Assembly: GCA_009667805.1 (NCBI GenBank)
Contig: CM019068.1
Location: 10,892,889 to 10,956,888, forward strand
Direction: 5' to 3'
Source of the DNA: Leptobrachium leishanense
Taxonomy: Eukaryota > Chordata > Amphibia > Anura > Megophryidae
Length of the DNA stretch: 64,000 nt
Below are positions 1-11,205 of the stretch, in pieces. Below the pieces are notes generated by a model. It did not search any database. It worked only from the letters and a program-made list of their open reading frames with translations, and was not told where the DNA came from. The position numbers were made by a program, and so were the translations under genes. How positions within the stretch are numbered: position 1 is the stretch's first letter; each line of letters opens with the position of its first letter.

Positions 1-700
1 CTGGTATAAAGATTAAAGATTTCCAGAACTCTGGTTTAACTCAGTGAGACACCCTGATAGCTGGCAGCCAGTGACAAGACACAAATTACAATTCGCAGAA
101 ATCTGATACAAGTCAGTGAGACCCCCTGATAGGACCCCCTGATAGCTGGCAACAGTGACAAGACACAGATTACAATTCCCAGAAATCTGCTAGAAGTATG
201 TGGGACCCCCTGATAGCTGGCAGTGAGAAGACACAGATTACAATTCCCAGAAACCTCCTATAAATCAGTGAGACCCCTTGATGGGTGGCAGTGACAAGAC
301 ACTGATTAGAACAATTCCCAAATATTTTGTAGAAATTACTGACCCCCAAAATAGTTGATGGTGGCAGTGACAAAACACAGATTACCTCAATTCCCAAATA
401 TTTTGTAGAAATTACTGACCCCCAAAATAGTTGATGGTGGCAGTGACAAGACACAGATTACCTCAATTCCCAAATATTTTGTAGAAATTACTGACCCCCC
501 AAAATAGTTGCTGGTGGCAGTGAGAACACACAGATTACCACAATTCCCAGATATTTTGGAGAAATTACTGACCCCCCAAAATAGTTGCTGGGAGTGAGAA
601 CACAAAGATTAGAACAATTCCCAGATATTTGGTAGAAATGAGACCCCCCCCCAGTAGCTGGTGGCAGACTGGCAGTGAGAACACACTAACACAAGAACAA
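1..700. repeat. 68-76 bp minisatellite
   Basis: The word GACAAGACAC or a close variant recurs near 71, 157, 225, 293, 369 and 445, giving spacings of 86, 68, 68, 76 and 76 bp. Each unit also carries an ACAATTCCCA block and a GACCCCCTGATAG or GACCCCCAAAATAG block. Early units are the 68-bp type and later units the 76-bp type, so two variants were amplified in turn. The array is cut by the window start. No gene is seen; open frames on the minus strand are by-products of the repeat. Confidence 0.85.
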
Positions 701-1015
701 TCTCCTCTCAAATCTCCTCTCAAACATGTGCTGAAGCGCTGTGTGAAACCTTATATAGTGTGCTGCAGGACTTAGCTCTGTGAGCCCATGAGTGGGCAAA
801 ATTTGCCCAATCAGGACTCTGAGCCGTGATTGGCATAGTCTTGAACCTGTCTTGCAGCTGACCTGTGGTCAGGTGCAAGGCTGTAGCCAATTACAAGCTT
901 CAGGCCAGTGGAAAAGTGCATTGTGGTCCATTGTAGGCGAACACGCGGAAATGTTCGTAGTTCGCGAACAAGCGATGTTCGAATTGAACTCCGAACCGAA
1001 CAGCTCATCCCTAGT
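701..1015. mobile_element. Possible truncated hAT-type MITE end
   Basis: The stretch ends with CTCATCCCTA at about 1005-1014, the reverse complement of TAGGGATGAG. This resembles the TAGGGATGTGC terminus of the well-defined hAT MITE at 10081-10641. The preceding bases are rich in TTCG/CGAA words, as in that family. No matching left end or target duplication was found, so this is a suggestion only. A 99-codon open frame at 792-1091 shows no recognisable domain. Confidence 0.3.
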
Positions 1016-2335
1016 AAACACCAGGATACCAGCTGAAGAAGCTCTAAGGGGCGAAACACGTTCTGGTAATATCGTTTTTATTATGTATTAAATGTATTTT
1101 ATACTACTGCTGCTTCCTGGAATTTGCTTCTAAAGAAGGTTTTCGGAATTGCCTTATAATTCCTATACGTCATCCTTGGAGCCAATTGCGGCTCTATAAC
1201 ATGTGAGTGTTACATCAGCACATATCCATTTCAATTATACCTTACTGTATTACACTAGGGGAGTGTCTTGGTATTTTTGTTACCCACTGCAGGGGAAACC
1301 GGATGTAGACAACTAATGCATCTGGGGTTAATGGGCACCTGAATATAATTGAAGATGCATAACGCAATTCATCCAAGAGCCTAGGTTAGACTCAGAAAAT
1401 GTGAGTTGGACATTTGCCCTCTACTTCACCTTTTTTATTGAATTTACGTATTGCTCAATCTGTGGCTTTTCTTCTTTTGTAGAGATATTGATCTACATTA
1501 AAGAGTGAATTCTGGAAGAATTAAGAAGAAAAAATGATGGACATGTATGGTGCCTAATCATATATACCAGTCTTAGATTGGCGCTCCGTTGTTAACACCG
1601 ACATATGAATTACAGCAAATCCCACACAGAGTTTAATCTGCGCCGCTGCCTGTGTCGGTACACAGTTTAAAAAAGATGTGTTTGTGTAGTCCACCTGATT
1701 CTGCTGCTTATCTTATGAAATGGCAGCGTTCCAGGAGGCAGACAGACTGTGGCGCCTCTTTCTTCTTCTCATTTTAGAATACGGTGCCGGTCCTGTGATT
1801 GCGGGATGAAGGTCCTGTGATTGCGGGATGATAGGAGCGTAGCTGCTGCATTTAATAAACAAGGTGTTTTCTTCTTTTAGGAAAGATAAGCCGGTTCTGT
1901 CTCCGTGACACATTTTATATGTTTTTTTATGCCGGATTTAATTTTCTCGTTGCGGGCTTCTGTGGTCGTCGCACTTCGAGCGATGCGGATGGGTCCCTCG
2001 TGATGCGTTATTGAGTCGGTGTCACTCAGAGGGATGAATAAGTGATGCTGCTAATAAAGTTTCATCATCTCGCCGTCCTCCAAACTGACGTCCTCCTCGG
2101 TGCATTTGTAATTCGGCATCCGTGTCTTTTCCACAGCCCAGATAAATGGACAGTTTGAAGACATTCAGGCCATGCAGAGGACTCCATGGAGCGTCATGCG
2201 AACCGCGTGAGAGATAGCAGACGCAGGATCGCTTAGGACTCGTCCAAAAAGTGCTAATAGGAGGCAGCGAGTCCTGCTCTTCACAGATGTATTTTTTTTC
2301 TTAAAAGCGATACTTTTTTCTGTCCTATATACAGT
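1016..2335. other. Intergenic sequence, nothing recognised
   Basis: No gene, long open frame or clear mobile-element terminus was found. A 21-bp segment is duplicated in tandem near 1786-1830 (GGTCCTGTGATTGCGGGATG appears twice). Short open frames here have no recognisable domains. Confidence 0.5.
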
Positions 2336-2340
2336 GCCTG

Positions 2341-2600
2341 GCCAAAAAAAAGTCACCACATAAGGTACAAGCCTGCTCTGATCTGCAGAATCAGGGCCTT
2401 TCAATGTGACAACAAATCCTGCAGATCTGAAAGGAGACGGAAATAAAGACAAATGTGTGCTCCAGGTTAATGAGAGTCACTGCTGTTTCATCAAATGAAA
2501 TGCCCCCACCCAGGTCTATAGAGCTCTCACTGGCACCCCGGCTTGCCCCTGGTAAATAAGTTGCAGCTGGGAAGGAGGTTCCATCAGTGGGTTTTGAGTA
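2341..2600 (+). mobile_element. Tc1/mariner-like 5' end fragment
   Basis: After a TA dinucleotide the sequence begins CAGTGCCTGGCCAAAAAAAA, a typical Tc1-like inverted-repeat terminus. Related termini occur at about 10038-10050 (GGCCGGGCAGTGT) and in reverse orientation at about 42103-42114 (GGCCAGGCGGTG), so one Tc1 family left three fragments in this window. No transposase coding is visible in this copy. The right boundary is not defined. Confidence 0.6.
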
Positions 2601-2619
2601 TAAGAAGGTTCAGCTGAGG

Positions 2620-2775
2620 AGCCAGGAGCCAGTAGAGGAGCCAGGAGAGGAGCCAGGAGAGGAGCCAGGAGAGGAGACAGGAGAGGAGCCAGGAGAGGAG
2701 ACAGGAGAGGAGCCAGGAGAGGAGCCAGGAGAGGAGCCAGGAGAGGAGACAGGAGAGGAGCCAGGAGAGGAGCCT
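2620..2775. repeat. 12-bp minisatellite (GAGGAGCCAGGA)n
   Basis: About 13 tandem copies of a 12-bp purine-rich unit, with CCA/ACA variants. Because 12 is a multiple of three, it creates an open frame of Glu-Glu-Pro-Gly repeats on the plus strand. There is no sign of an exon context (no splice pattern or flanking coding sequence). Confidence 0.85.
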
Positions 2776-3134
2776 GACGCCTTATCGGAAAAAGGAAACC
2801 TATTTTTCTCAAAATGTCAAAGTTATTGTAAAAATAATTCATAGCAGCAAAAATAAGATAATAACAGGTTCTTAGACGTTAGCAGGTTTTCCAAAACAAG
2901 AAAATCTAATGTCGGATAAGGTGCCGTGCTTTTCAGCCCGTGGTTGGCGTGGTTCATCAAGTGGGTCATAAGAGGACTCGGAATTGGTTCTAAAAGCAGA
3001 AGGAACTTAGTGAAACCAAAATAAATACAGTTTGTTCCATTAGCCGTCTTAATTAACTCCAAACTCCGACAGGGATAAACGTTCTGATATTACAATAAAT
3101 GCTCTTCAGTCGTCCTGGCTTCCGATCTTCATTC

Positions 3135-3400
3135 ATAGTGTTACATTTACAAGGCTTGGCTTGGTGGAAGAGTTCTGGACGTGTTTACGTGGTTACTCGA
3201 GCGACGCATGGATACTCATCTTGGGAGAACATGGAAATTCATGGTGTAATGAGAGTTTATACTATGGCGACAATCACAGGGAAGGATAACGGCCTCTGCT
3301 TTTTGTACCTTCGTGGAGAACCTGTAGTTCTTTACCGACCATTGACCTAAACACAGACTGATTATGGGTTGAAGGTGTTTGATTCTCGACCAATAACAAA
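3135..3400. repeat. Old interspersed repeat, copy A
   Basis: This stretch is a diverged paralogue of 4991-5275. Shared blocks in the same order include AGTGTTACATTT, GGCTTGGTGGAAGAG, CTCATCTT, GGGAGA or a variant, GAGAGT.TATA and GGATAACGG.CTCTGCT. The family is not recognised. Copy A is uninterrupted where copy B has a mobile element directly upstream. Confidence 0.55.
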
Positions 3401-4090
3401 GCTCATCTGAAAGGAAAACATCTTGGATATTACAATGAATGCTCTTTAATGGTCCTTGTTTCTGAGTCATACAGGGTTATTAAAAGAGCACAGAATTGGC
3501 CCTGGAATTGCACTGTACGTTGACATTTTGTGGCCATTTGGCTATTCAAAAAGCAGACTGTTCGTCAAATATTGGCGAATTGCCAGCGAAAAACAGGTGA
3601 TCTTCAGTGGCAGACTCGGCAGATTCATAATATATCATTATAATATATATGTCATGTCCTGCCAGAATACTATAACAAAATATGTAAAAACAAATGTGAA
3701 TTTCCATTAAAATTTCAATCATCTACAGTGTGTAAAGTAAATTGTTTCACATTTTATCATCCAAGCCTGGGCGGTTATAAATTCTATGGGGTACACTTGT
3801 TAAAAAAATTAGAACTAGGAACCCGTTTATTTTTCTGAGAAATTACGTGATTTTAGCTGAAAAAACAAAACAAAAATCATTAGTGCAGCATCATTGTTCA
3901 CATTATAATTGAAATAGTGCTGCATTAATAAAAACAAAACAAAAAAAAACAAGTTATTACTTTAATTATTTCTTATTATTTTTATTTTCTTTTATTTAGT
4001 TTTTGCTTTTAACATGGTCATGTTTGGTATCAATAGAAAGGCCATGCTCTGGGAAAATCATAGGGAAACCCCTTGGCAGCGAGGTGTTAA
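3401..4090. other. AT-rich intergenic sequence, nothing recognised
   Basis: A+T-rich sequence with several poly-A and poly-T runs between about 3840 and 4010. No gene or mobile-element boundary was identified. A CAGGGTTATT word at 3470 resembles the terminus of the repeat family seen at 11206 but no partner was found. Confidence 0.45.
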
Positions 4091-4560
4091 TTCTCACAAT
4101 GACGTCATCGCGCCATGCATGATGACGTCAGTGGGCGGGGGGGTGCTGCGGAGGCTTGACTGACATCCAAGACGTTAGCCATCTCCGGGAGAGGACTGGC
4201 ACCTCAGGGGTTAAAGAGCGGCATCTCTGGAAAGGGCAGACTATGCCCTTTCCAGCGGTGCCTGTCTTTTTTTATAATTTCATCCTGATCAGGAGGGGAG
4301 GGGTCCAAAGAGGGGTGCCTAAAACTGACGTTATCGTGCCCGGCGTGATGATAGTCAGTGCGCCAGGAGGGGTATAAACACGAAGATCTTCCTTCATGAA
4401 GTCAGATCTGCGTGGGATCCCAGACAGAGAGGTGAGCATCAGGCGGGAGTGTGTGGGGGATGTCCTCTGCATACAGCAGGCACATATGAGGATGCCCCCA
4501 CACGTCATCTGTGAAGGGGTTAAAATGGCATTTTTTTCTGTACCAGACCCTTTATTATTA
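4091..4560. repeat. Interspersed repeat with palindromic segments
   Basis: Two TGACGTCA octamers lie about 26 bp apart near 4100 and 4125, in a locally palindromic stretch. A separate hairpin with 11-bp arms (TGGAAAGGGCA / TGCCCTTTCCA) spans about 4228-4254. GGGGTTAAA words recur at 4208 and 4517. These are typical of anonymous interspersed repeats. The octamers match the CRE consensus, but nothing else suggests a promoter. Confidence 0.4.
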
Positions 4561-4990
4561 TTCATAGGACTTTATATGTAAATTCCAGACATTCTCATGC
4601 AGCACTTTTTTTGAAAACGCATTTTAAAAGTTGTTTTTTAAAAACAAAAAAACCCGTCCAGCTGCATTTTGCCTTTTTCCGGCAGCTGGTCAGCGATATA
4701 TTTGGCAGTCGGTGGCTTTTTTCAGATCATCTGGTTGGTTTTGCGGCAGATTGTCAGATGCATTTGGCGGTTTTTCGGATAGATTCTGCAGTTTTGAGGC
4801 GCTTTTCCTATACGATCCAGTGGTTTTGCGGCGCTTTTCCTGATGCGTTCGGTGGGTCGACTTGCTGCACTTCGGGGACTCTTTTTGAATGCAGAATTCC
4901 CCGCAGAGTCGGCGAGTCGAACTCGCTGAAGTGCAACAATTGGGAGAGCATTGAAATGTCTGTAACATTCAGTGTTCTCTGAATAACCCT
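4561..4990 (+). mobile_element. Non-autonomous repeat ending CTGAATAACCCTG
   Basis: Shares its left part (a poly-T stretch followed by GAAAACGCATTTTAAAAGT or a close form) and its right part (CACTTCGGGGAC, then the paired arm CCCCG..AGTGC, then CTCTGAATAACCC) with 42610-43275, and in reverse orientation with 11206-11600. The right end abuts AGTGTTACATTT, which is continuous in the paralogue at 3135, so the element appears to have inserted into copy B of that older repeat. No coding capacity. Target duplication not identified. Confidence 0.55.
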
Positions 4991-5275
4991 GATAGTGTTA
5001 CATTTGGCTTGGTGGAAGAGAGCTGGACGTTGGATGATGGATACATGGCTCCTCAAGCTGATGTACGGATCCTCATCTTAGATAACAGGGAGATTCAGGG
5101 ATTATTGAGAGTATATACAGTACAGACATAAGCACAGGATCGGATAACGGTCTCTGCTTGGTGAAACAACATGACCTGCGGTTCATTACAGACCCTTGAC
5201 CTTCACAGAGATCTATTGTGAGTTGTGGCGGTTTGATCCCAATCGGAAATAAAGCTCGTCATAAATCATTACTGG
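4991..5275. repeat. Old interspersed repeat, copy B
   Basis: Diverged paralogue of 3135-3400 (shared blocks listed there). The 4561-4990 element lies immediately upstream. Function and family unknown. Confidence 0.55.
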
Positions 5276-5826
5276 GCAATCGTCTAGAAAACGGGTGTCA
5301 AGTATGGTGATCACTGCCCCAAAGAGAGATACAACCTGAGCAGGACCCAAGGGGTTTGCAGTTAGGGCAAGCAGCAGAAGGTCAACAAGCAAGACGTTGG
5401 AGAAGGACATCATGGCAGTTGGCAAACCCAGTGAACGAGCCATGAGACAGGACAGTGAGGACGTCTCCAGGCAACGTAGTCATGTTGGTCATGAAGTATT
5501 ACGCCATTACCTTGTTTTCCCATGGCCTGTCATTAATCACGCTTAATGTTGGGGGTGGGCAGAGATCGCGCGGGGCTCAGTAATTGTCATTATACTGTTC
5601 AACAAAACAATTCTGTCCCACGCAAATCCCGCTCCACTTCATCACTTAGAGAGGAGTTTAAATGTAAATCTGATTTGCAAAATCCGTCACAATATATTCA
5701 CTTTGATAATAACAATAGAAAAGCATTTTCCGTCGGAGTCAGGCACAATTATTCGTCTGCCGAGCCAAGAGACGTAGATCTAGAGCTGGAAACTAACGTT
5801 ACATAAGACTCATTCCACTGATACAT
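5276..5826. other. Intergenic sequence, nothing recognised
   Basis: Short open frames on both strands (up to 86 codons) with no recognisable domain. No repeat boundary identified before the L2 LINE that follows. Confidence 0.45.
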
Positions 5827-7799
5827 TGTAACCCAAAGCTAAACATTTACCCTTTAGCTGCTGCTGCAGAGGATCGACAAGCAAGGTCAATCAGTAGTCT
5901 GGCAGACTACTTCCTCAGTAAAACTCTAACTATCAGAAGTAACATCCCAACACAAGATAGTTATCTGCCACCTCCACTCCCAGAGGTCCCCTCTGCCACC
6001 CTCTGCCGCTTCCTCCCAACCACTGAGGAGGAAGTCAATTCCTTATTGTCCTCCTCACATCTCACCACATGCCCGCTTGACCCCATTCCCTCACATCTAA
6101 TTCCTCCCCTCTCCTCCTCCCTCACCCCTGCTCTCACACACATCTTCAACCTATCTCTCTCCACTGGCTCCTTTCCATCCGCCTTCAAACACGCGCTAGT
6201 TACCCCTTTACTAAAGAAACCATCCCTAGATCCCAACTCTCCATCCAACTACCGCCCTGTATCCCTGCTTCCCTTTACCTCTAAGCTCTTAGAAAAACTA
6301 GTCTTCAACCGCCTCTCCCTCTTCCTGTCCTCCAATTCCCTACTTGACCCCCTGCAATCTGGCTTCCGTCCCCTACACTCAACTGAAACTGCCCTCACCA
6401 AAGTCACCAACGACCTCCTAACTGCTAAAAAACACGGCCACTATTCTATTCTCATCCTGCTTGACCTCTCGGCTGCTTTTGACACTGTTGACCACCCCCT
6501 CCTTCTACAGACCCTCAACTCTCTGGGTCTCGGTGACACTGCACTTGCTTGGGTTGACTCCTATTTATCCAACAGGTCCTTCTGTGTGTCCTTTGCTGGT
6601 AACTCCTCCTCCTCATTGCCTCTATCTGTTGGTGTACCTCAAGGCTCTGTCCTTGGTCCTCTGCTCTTTTCCATCTACACCTCCTCTCTGGGCAAAATCA
6701 TCAACAGCTTTGGCTTTAATTACCACCTCTACGCTGATGACACTCAGATCTACCTCTCTACCCCTGATCTCTCTCCCCCTGTCCTTTCAAAATTCAGTGA
6801 CTGTTTATCTGGCATCTCCTCCTGGATGGCCTCCCACCACCTAAAGATCAACATGTCAAAGACTGAGCTCCTACTTATTCCTCCCTCCAATGCCTCCCCA
6901 CCTCCTGACTTCTCTATCACGGTGGAGGGTATCACCATCTCCCCATCAAACCAAGTTCGCTGTCTTGGAGTTACACTTGACTCTGCTCTTTCCTTCATCC
7001 CCCACATCAAGTCTCTTTCCTCCTCCTGCCGATACCAACTGCGTAATATTTCCAGAATTCGGCCATTTCTTACCGCTGTCACCACAAAACAACTCATACA
7101 CGCCCTGGTAATCTCCCGACTCGACTATTGCAATAATCTCTTATCTGGCCTCCCTCTGTCCCGCCTCTCCCCCCTACAATCCATCCTGAACGCCTCCGCC
7201 AGGCTAATTCACCTCACCCGCCGCTCTGTCTCTGCCGCTCCCCTCTGCGAGTCCCTTCACTGGCTCCCCATCCACTGCAGAATTAAGTTCAAAATCCTTA
7301 TCCTTACCTACAAAACCCTCACTAACTCAGCGCCCCACTACCTGTCCTCACTAATCACCAAATACACCCCAGCCCGCTCCCTAAGGTCAAACAGTGACCT
7401 GCGCCTAGCTTCTCCCCGCATCACCTCTTCCCATGATAGACTGCAGGATTTCTCACGCGCAGCCCCCACTCTCTGGAACGCTCTCCTCGTACTGTCAGAC
7501 TTTCCCCTAACTTCTCTTCCTTCAAACGCTCCCTGAAAACATTCCTATTTAGGGAAGCCTACCACCCAACTCACTGACGCAACCATCAATCACTCTCACC
7601 TTACAGTCCTCTCCTCCTGTTTCCAACCCCAACCCTCCCAGATTGTGAGTTCCTACGGGAATAGGGCCCTCATCTCCTCCTGTACTGTTTGTCAAATGTT
7701 GTTCAATGTATTGTAACCCTGTCTATACTGTGCTTATTGTACAGCGCTGCGGAATATGCTGGCGCTTTATAAATAAAGAATAATAATAATAATAATAAT
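5827..7799 (+). mobile_element. L2-clade LINE, 5'-truncated
   Basis: The unit consists of reverse-transcriptase coding sequence, a short 3' UTR, the L2 signature tail GCGCTGCGGAATATGCTGG with CTTTATAAATAAA, and a (TAA)n run ending near 7799. The endonuclease part of ORF2 and the 5' UTR are missing, as expected from incomplete reverse transcription. The same tail occurs alone at 27520-27820, and in antisense near 7898 and 25865. The 5' breakpoint near 5827 is approximate. Confidence 0.9.
5850..7536 (+). pseudogene. L2 ORF2 reverse transcriptase (truncated)
   Basis: A frame open for about 560 codons encodes a non-LTR reverse transcriptase that would copy LINE RNA at a nicked target. Visible motifs in order: [16 protein letters not shown] (about 6475), [10 protein letters not shown] (about 6631) and the catalytic YADD (about 6729-6740). 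The C-terminal part ends in the [10 protein letters not shown] region typical of L2. There is no natural start codon; the frame simply continues upstream from the truncation. No endonuclease domain is present. Near the C terminus a one-base shift ends the frame early: the expected terminal segment ([13 protein letters not shown]) is readable in another frame just downstream of 7500. The catalytic core is intact, but the copy cannot be autonomous. Confidence 0.9.
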
Positions 7800-7897
7800 C
7801 ATGGTAACCTCTTCCATGGACGCCACATCTATGAAGCTCGTGACTTGATGGTGACATCACCAACCTAAACATTTAAGACCCCCTTAAATAGCCAACA

Positions 7898-8230
7898 TTA
7901 TTATTATCCTTTATTTATATAGCGCCACAAATTCCGTAGTGCTTTACAAGGGGTTAATACATTGGATACCACACATGGATGATACGGCCTGATTCAGGGG
8001 GGTCCTGATCCCAAGGGAACTTACAGTCTATGAGATGTACAAGTATTTTGTGAGGTCGGCCCATTCATATCGTTAGGTGTTTTGTCCAAGGACACTCGCT
8101 GTTGGCGTCTTCTGAGTGGGATCAAGTCGTCTTTCCATGATTGTAGAGCAGTGACCTGGTGGTTAGGTTGAACCTGCTTCTCGTAAAGTCGAGACTTGCT
8201 TCTCCACAAAAAAAAAACTACTGAAGCAAA
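7898..8230 (-). mobile_element. L2-tailed SINE or L2 3' fragment, antisense
   Basis: Begins with TTATTATTATCCTTTATTTATATAGCGCC-type sequence, the reverse complement of an L2-like tail. It continues through AACTTACAGTCTA and TTTTGTCCAAGGACACT, words typical of MIR-like or L2-mobilised SINE bodies. No polymerase III box was confirmed, so it could be either a SINE or an L2 3' UTR. Confidence 0.55.
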
Positions 8231-8289
8231 ATGCCTGGATTTAACATACAATTAATATATATGAAACTATATAAAGAAACTATAATTTA

Positions 8290-8530
8290 CATAAAAAAGA
8301 AAAAACGCTATTTAATTTTTTTTTTAAAAAATGCAGAAAAAAATCCCAAAAAATGCCTAAAAAACACTAAAAGAAAAATAAATAAAGAGACTTTTTGCTG
8401 CAAATTAAAAGAATAAGCTGTTTATTAGATATTGAATAAAAATGGGAATATTTTTAGCATTGAAGCCTATGGGGTTCGCCTGAATAAACCCGCCGAATGA
8501 AAGGTGTTTGTATGAAAAGTGAACCCCTGT
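8290..8530 (+). repeat. Interspersed A-rich repeat (family R1), uninterrupted copy
   Basis: Shares ATAAATAAAGAGACTTTTT, then GTTTATTAGATATTG, GGGAATATTT and CCTATGGG.TTCGCCTGA with 11650-11803 plus 12239-12260. More diverged reverse-strand relatives lie near 44190-44350 and 53850-53990. At about 8484 this copy reads straight through the point where the 11.8-kb copy carries a TTAA MITE, so it serves as an empty site. Family name unknown. Confidence 0.6.
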
Positions 8531-9621
8531 TTTAACCCTCTCCTCTCTCTATGAAGGAATTGAAAGTATCGAGGCCGGCTCGCTCTGCCGCCGTGGAACT
8601 TTCAACAAACCCAGTCGCCCCCCCCCCCCGTAGCATTTATTTCTTGCTTCATTTTCTTTGCTGAGGTCAGTCGCTTTCAAATCCTTCATTACGCCAGGAT
8701 CTTATCAGCGGCGAGGAGGATTTAATGAGCTGAGCTGGTGTGTTTTTATTAATTGGAGGCTATAAAAACACCTTAATCTCTTCACAGAGTTAGTTTTGTT
8801 TTACAGCGTTCACTGACATTAAAGACGTGAAGGAATTTTACGGAGATATAGAGGCAGAAAAAGGGAATAAAAAAAAAAAAAAAAAAAACCTGTCCCTCTC
8901 TTTTCTGCTTTTAATTGATTTTCAGGCATCGATAGCCTTTTCATGCTTTCCTCTTTATTTATTTATTTATTTTTTTTTAAAAAAAAAAAATTCTTACAAG
9001 TCATAAAACCTCTTGAATCACCGACGTGAATTTTTTTCTTATGTCGTTGCAGACATATACTTTCCAGTTTCTGTGAATCTCCATGAAAATGGTTTGGGAT
9101 TTCACCACGAAGTGAAAAAAAAATGGGAATATTGTGCAGAAAAAAAAAAAAGGATTGATTTAGATCGCTGTATGTAATAAATAAAATGTGATATTCAAAC
9201 ATCGTTATCATTGAAAAGGTTAAATACGCCTTCCATAAAAAAAATCCCAAGAAAGCAAAAAAACTATTAAAAAATAATAATAATAAAACAATTACATTTT
9301 TATGACATTTTGGACCATTTGTAGCATAAAACATACAGTAAAAAAAATCTGTGTAAACATACGTTATTTCCTTCCATTAAAAGGCAAACAATAGAGTAAA
9401 CGTTTTCTATTAAACAAATTACAAATATTATTAAAAATAATAATAAACAATCAGGGCTGCTTGACAAAAAATGTTCTTACAATGAATGAGGAACGAAATG
9501 TCAGACTGACTGGCCGAAAAATAAGTCCCCAGATCCCGTAGAGCCTTTAATGTTCTGGGGGGGGGGGCTTCAGTTGATCAGGTCTCAGTTTGGCAGCATT
9601 ACGAGCCCAAAAAACAAGGTC
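8531..9621. other. AT-rich intergenic sequence, nothing recognised
   Basis: Contains a C-run at about 8618-8628, poly-A near 8870-8888, mixed poly-T/poly-A near 8970-8990 and a G-run at about 9559-9567. A 123-codon minus-strand frame at 8963-9334 is low-complexity Phe/Lys-rich translation of homopolymers and is not credible as a gene. Confidence 0.45.
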
Positions 9622-10050
9622 ATGTGACTCCCTGAATATACTGAATGAGCAGGTTTTCCATCAATGGGTTTTTTCTCCCCTGATGGCACAGCGGGCATAT
9701 TCCAAGATGGCAATGCCAGGATTCATTGGGCTCAAATTGTGCGAGAGTGGTTGAGGGAGCATGAGACATCATTTCACACATGGATTGGCCACCGCACAGT
9801 CCAGACCTTAACCCCATTGAGGTTAATCTTTGGGATAATGTGCTGGAGAAGACTTTATGCAGCGCCGCGACTCTCCCATCATCAATACAAGATCTTGCCA
9901 CAAATTAATGTCACTCTGGACGCCAATAAATGCTGTGACATTGTATGAGCTTATCCACACCATGCCGCGGCGAATGCGTGACGCAATCACAGCAAAAGGC
10001 GAGGCAACCACATATTACAGGGGGCAAGTTTTATGTGGGCCGGGCAGTGT
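9622..10050 (+). mobile_element. Tc1/mariner-like remnant with transposase C terminus
   Basis: Translation gives the C-terminal half of a Tc1-type transposase in more than one frame: [18 protein letters not shown] (about 9700), a decayed [13 protein letters not shown] region (about 9790-9830), and [19 protein letters not shown] (about 9945-10000). It ends near 10050 with GGCCGGGCAGTGT, the inverted terminus of the family at 2341. The first 60 bases match the reverse complement of 41932-41990, so parts of one family lie in opposite orientations 32 kb apart. The catalytic part is frameshifted and dead. Confidence 0.75.
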
Positions 10051-10080
10051 GTCATAGTGATGTGCCCATCCTACTATTAT

Positions 10081-10641
10081 TAGGGATGTGCGTTTCAGAT
10101 TTCGGAATTTCGGAATTTTCACGAAATTTCCCGATTCGTGTTTTCGGATGCGGCCGATTTTCCGAAAATTTTTAGATCCGAAAATGGCAGATCCGAAAAG
10201 TTTTCCGATCCGAAACGAAATATTTTCGGAATTTTCGAATGGACTTGAAATGTGTCAAATCGAAATTTATCATTTTAATATGATTAAATAAAGTTGTGAA
10301 ATGTATATTCAATTATTCATAAGAAAAAAAGGATCTTTATTTAATAAAAAAAAACACGATAGAATCGCCAGAATTATCGTAGACACTTTGAAACGAGGAG
10401 AACAGACGTTCCGAAAAAACGAAAATTTCCGAAATTTCCGAAAAGTCGATACAAAAAACGAGCAAAGTGACACGAAAATACGAAAAATGGTCGATATTCC
10501 GAAAAAATTGTACACGAAAAACGATCCGAACCGAACCGAATCGAAACAGCAATCGGCCGAAACGAGCCGAATCGAAAAGTTTAAACATCCGAACAAATCG
10601 AACCGAATCGAACCGAAAAAAAAAATCGGTGCACAAGCCTA
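10081..10641. mobile_element. hAT-type MITE (561 bp) with 8-bp target duplication
   Basis: The left end TAGGGATGTGC and the right end GCACAAGCCTA are imperfect inverted repeats. They are flanked by the perfect 8-bp direct repeat ACTATTAT (10073-10080 and 10642-10649), the target-site length of hAT transposons. The interior is rich in TTTCGG on the left and CCGAAA on the right, giving fold-back character and spurious open frames on both strands. No transposase is encoded, so the element is non-autonomous. Related CGAAA-rich sequence occurs at 44360-44575 and 51335-54052. Confidence 0.85.
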
Positions 10642-10649
10642 ACTATTAT

Positions 10650-11205
10650 GAGCTGGACTTCTCTTCTCTAACCTTAGATTTCGGTTAAAAAAATAAAAAA
10701 AAGACGTTTCTCGATTTAATTGCCATTTTTATCATGTGACCTTAGCGGGTTGAATATAATTCATAAAGCAAGCAATAAGAGGTGTTTAATGAATCACACA
10801 TCAGGTCCGTCACCCAATGTGATTAGCGTTTTTTTAAATTTTATTTTATAGTCAATCTTAAAATCTGGCGAGTTCTCAGAGGAGCCAATTAGGGCCCGAG
10901 CTCGGGGAATATTGAGGAGCTTATCAGGGCATTAGCAGATGGCAGACGTGTTGAGCGTTCCCTCTGTCACGCTGTTTCTGCAGATTCTGAGTGTTAATCA
11001 ATCACTCATGTCCCTCAGCCAAGCTAATGGGTAGCTGAGCATCATGGGAGATGTAGTTTCAAAGCCTCTTGTACGGGTAAGGTTGCTGACCCCACAAAAA
11101 GTGACCCCTGACGGGGCTTAATAAATTGTATCATCTGTGCATGTTTAGCTATTTTACCTGAAATATTTCACACTGATCACATGCAGTTACCTTTGGATAC
11201 ATCAT
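10650..11205. other. Intergenic sequence, nothing recognised
   Basis: No gene, mobile-element terminus or repeat was identified. The sequence is of mixed composition and may be unique host DNA. Confidence 0.4.

Noticed and set aside
792..1091. 99-codon plus-strand frame
   Set aside because: Overlaps an opposite-strand frame and a possible MITE end; no recognisable domain.
2587..2844. Possible Glu/Pro/Gly-rich exon
   Set aside because: A 12-bp simple repeat with no coding context or splice evidence.
8963..9334. 123-codon Phe-rich minus-strand frame
   Set aside because: Produced by poly-A/poly-T low-complexity sequence.
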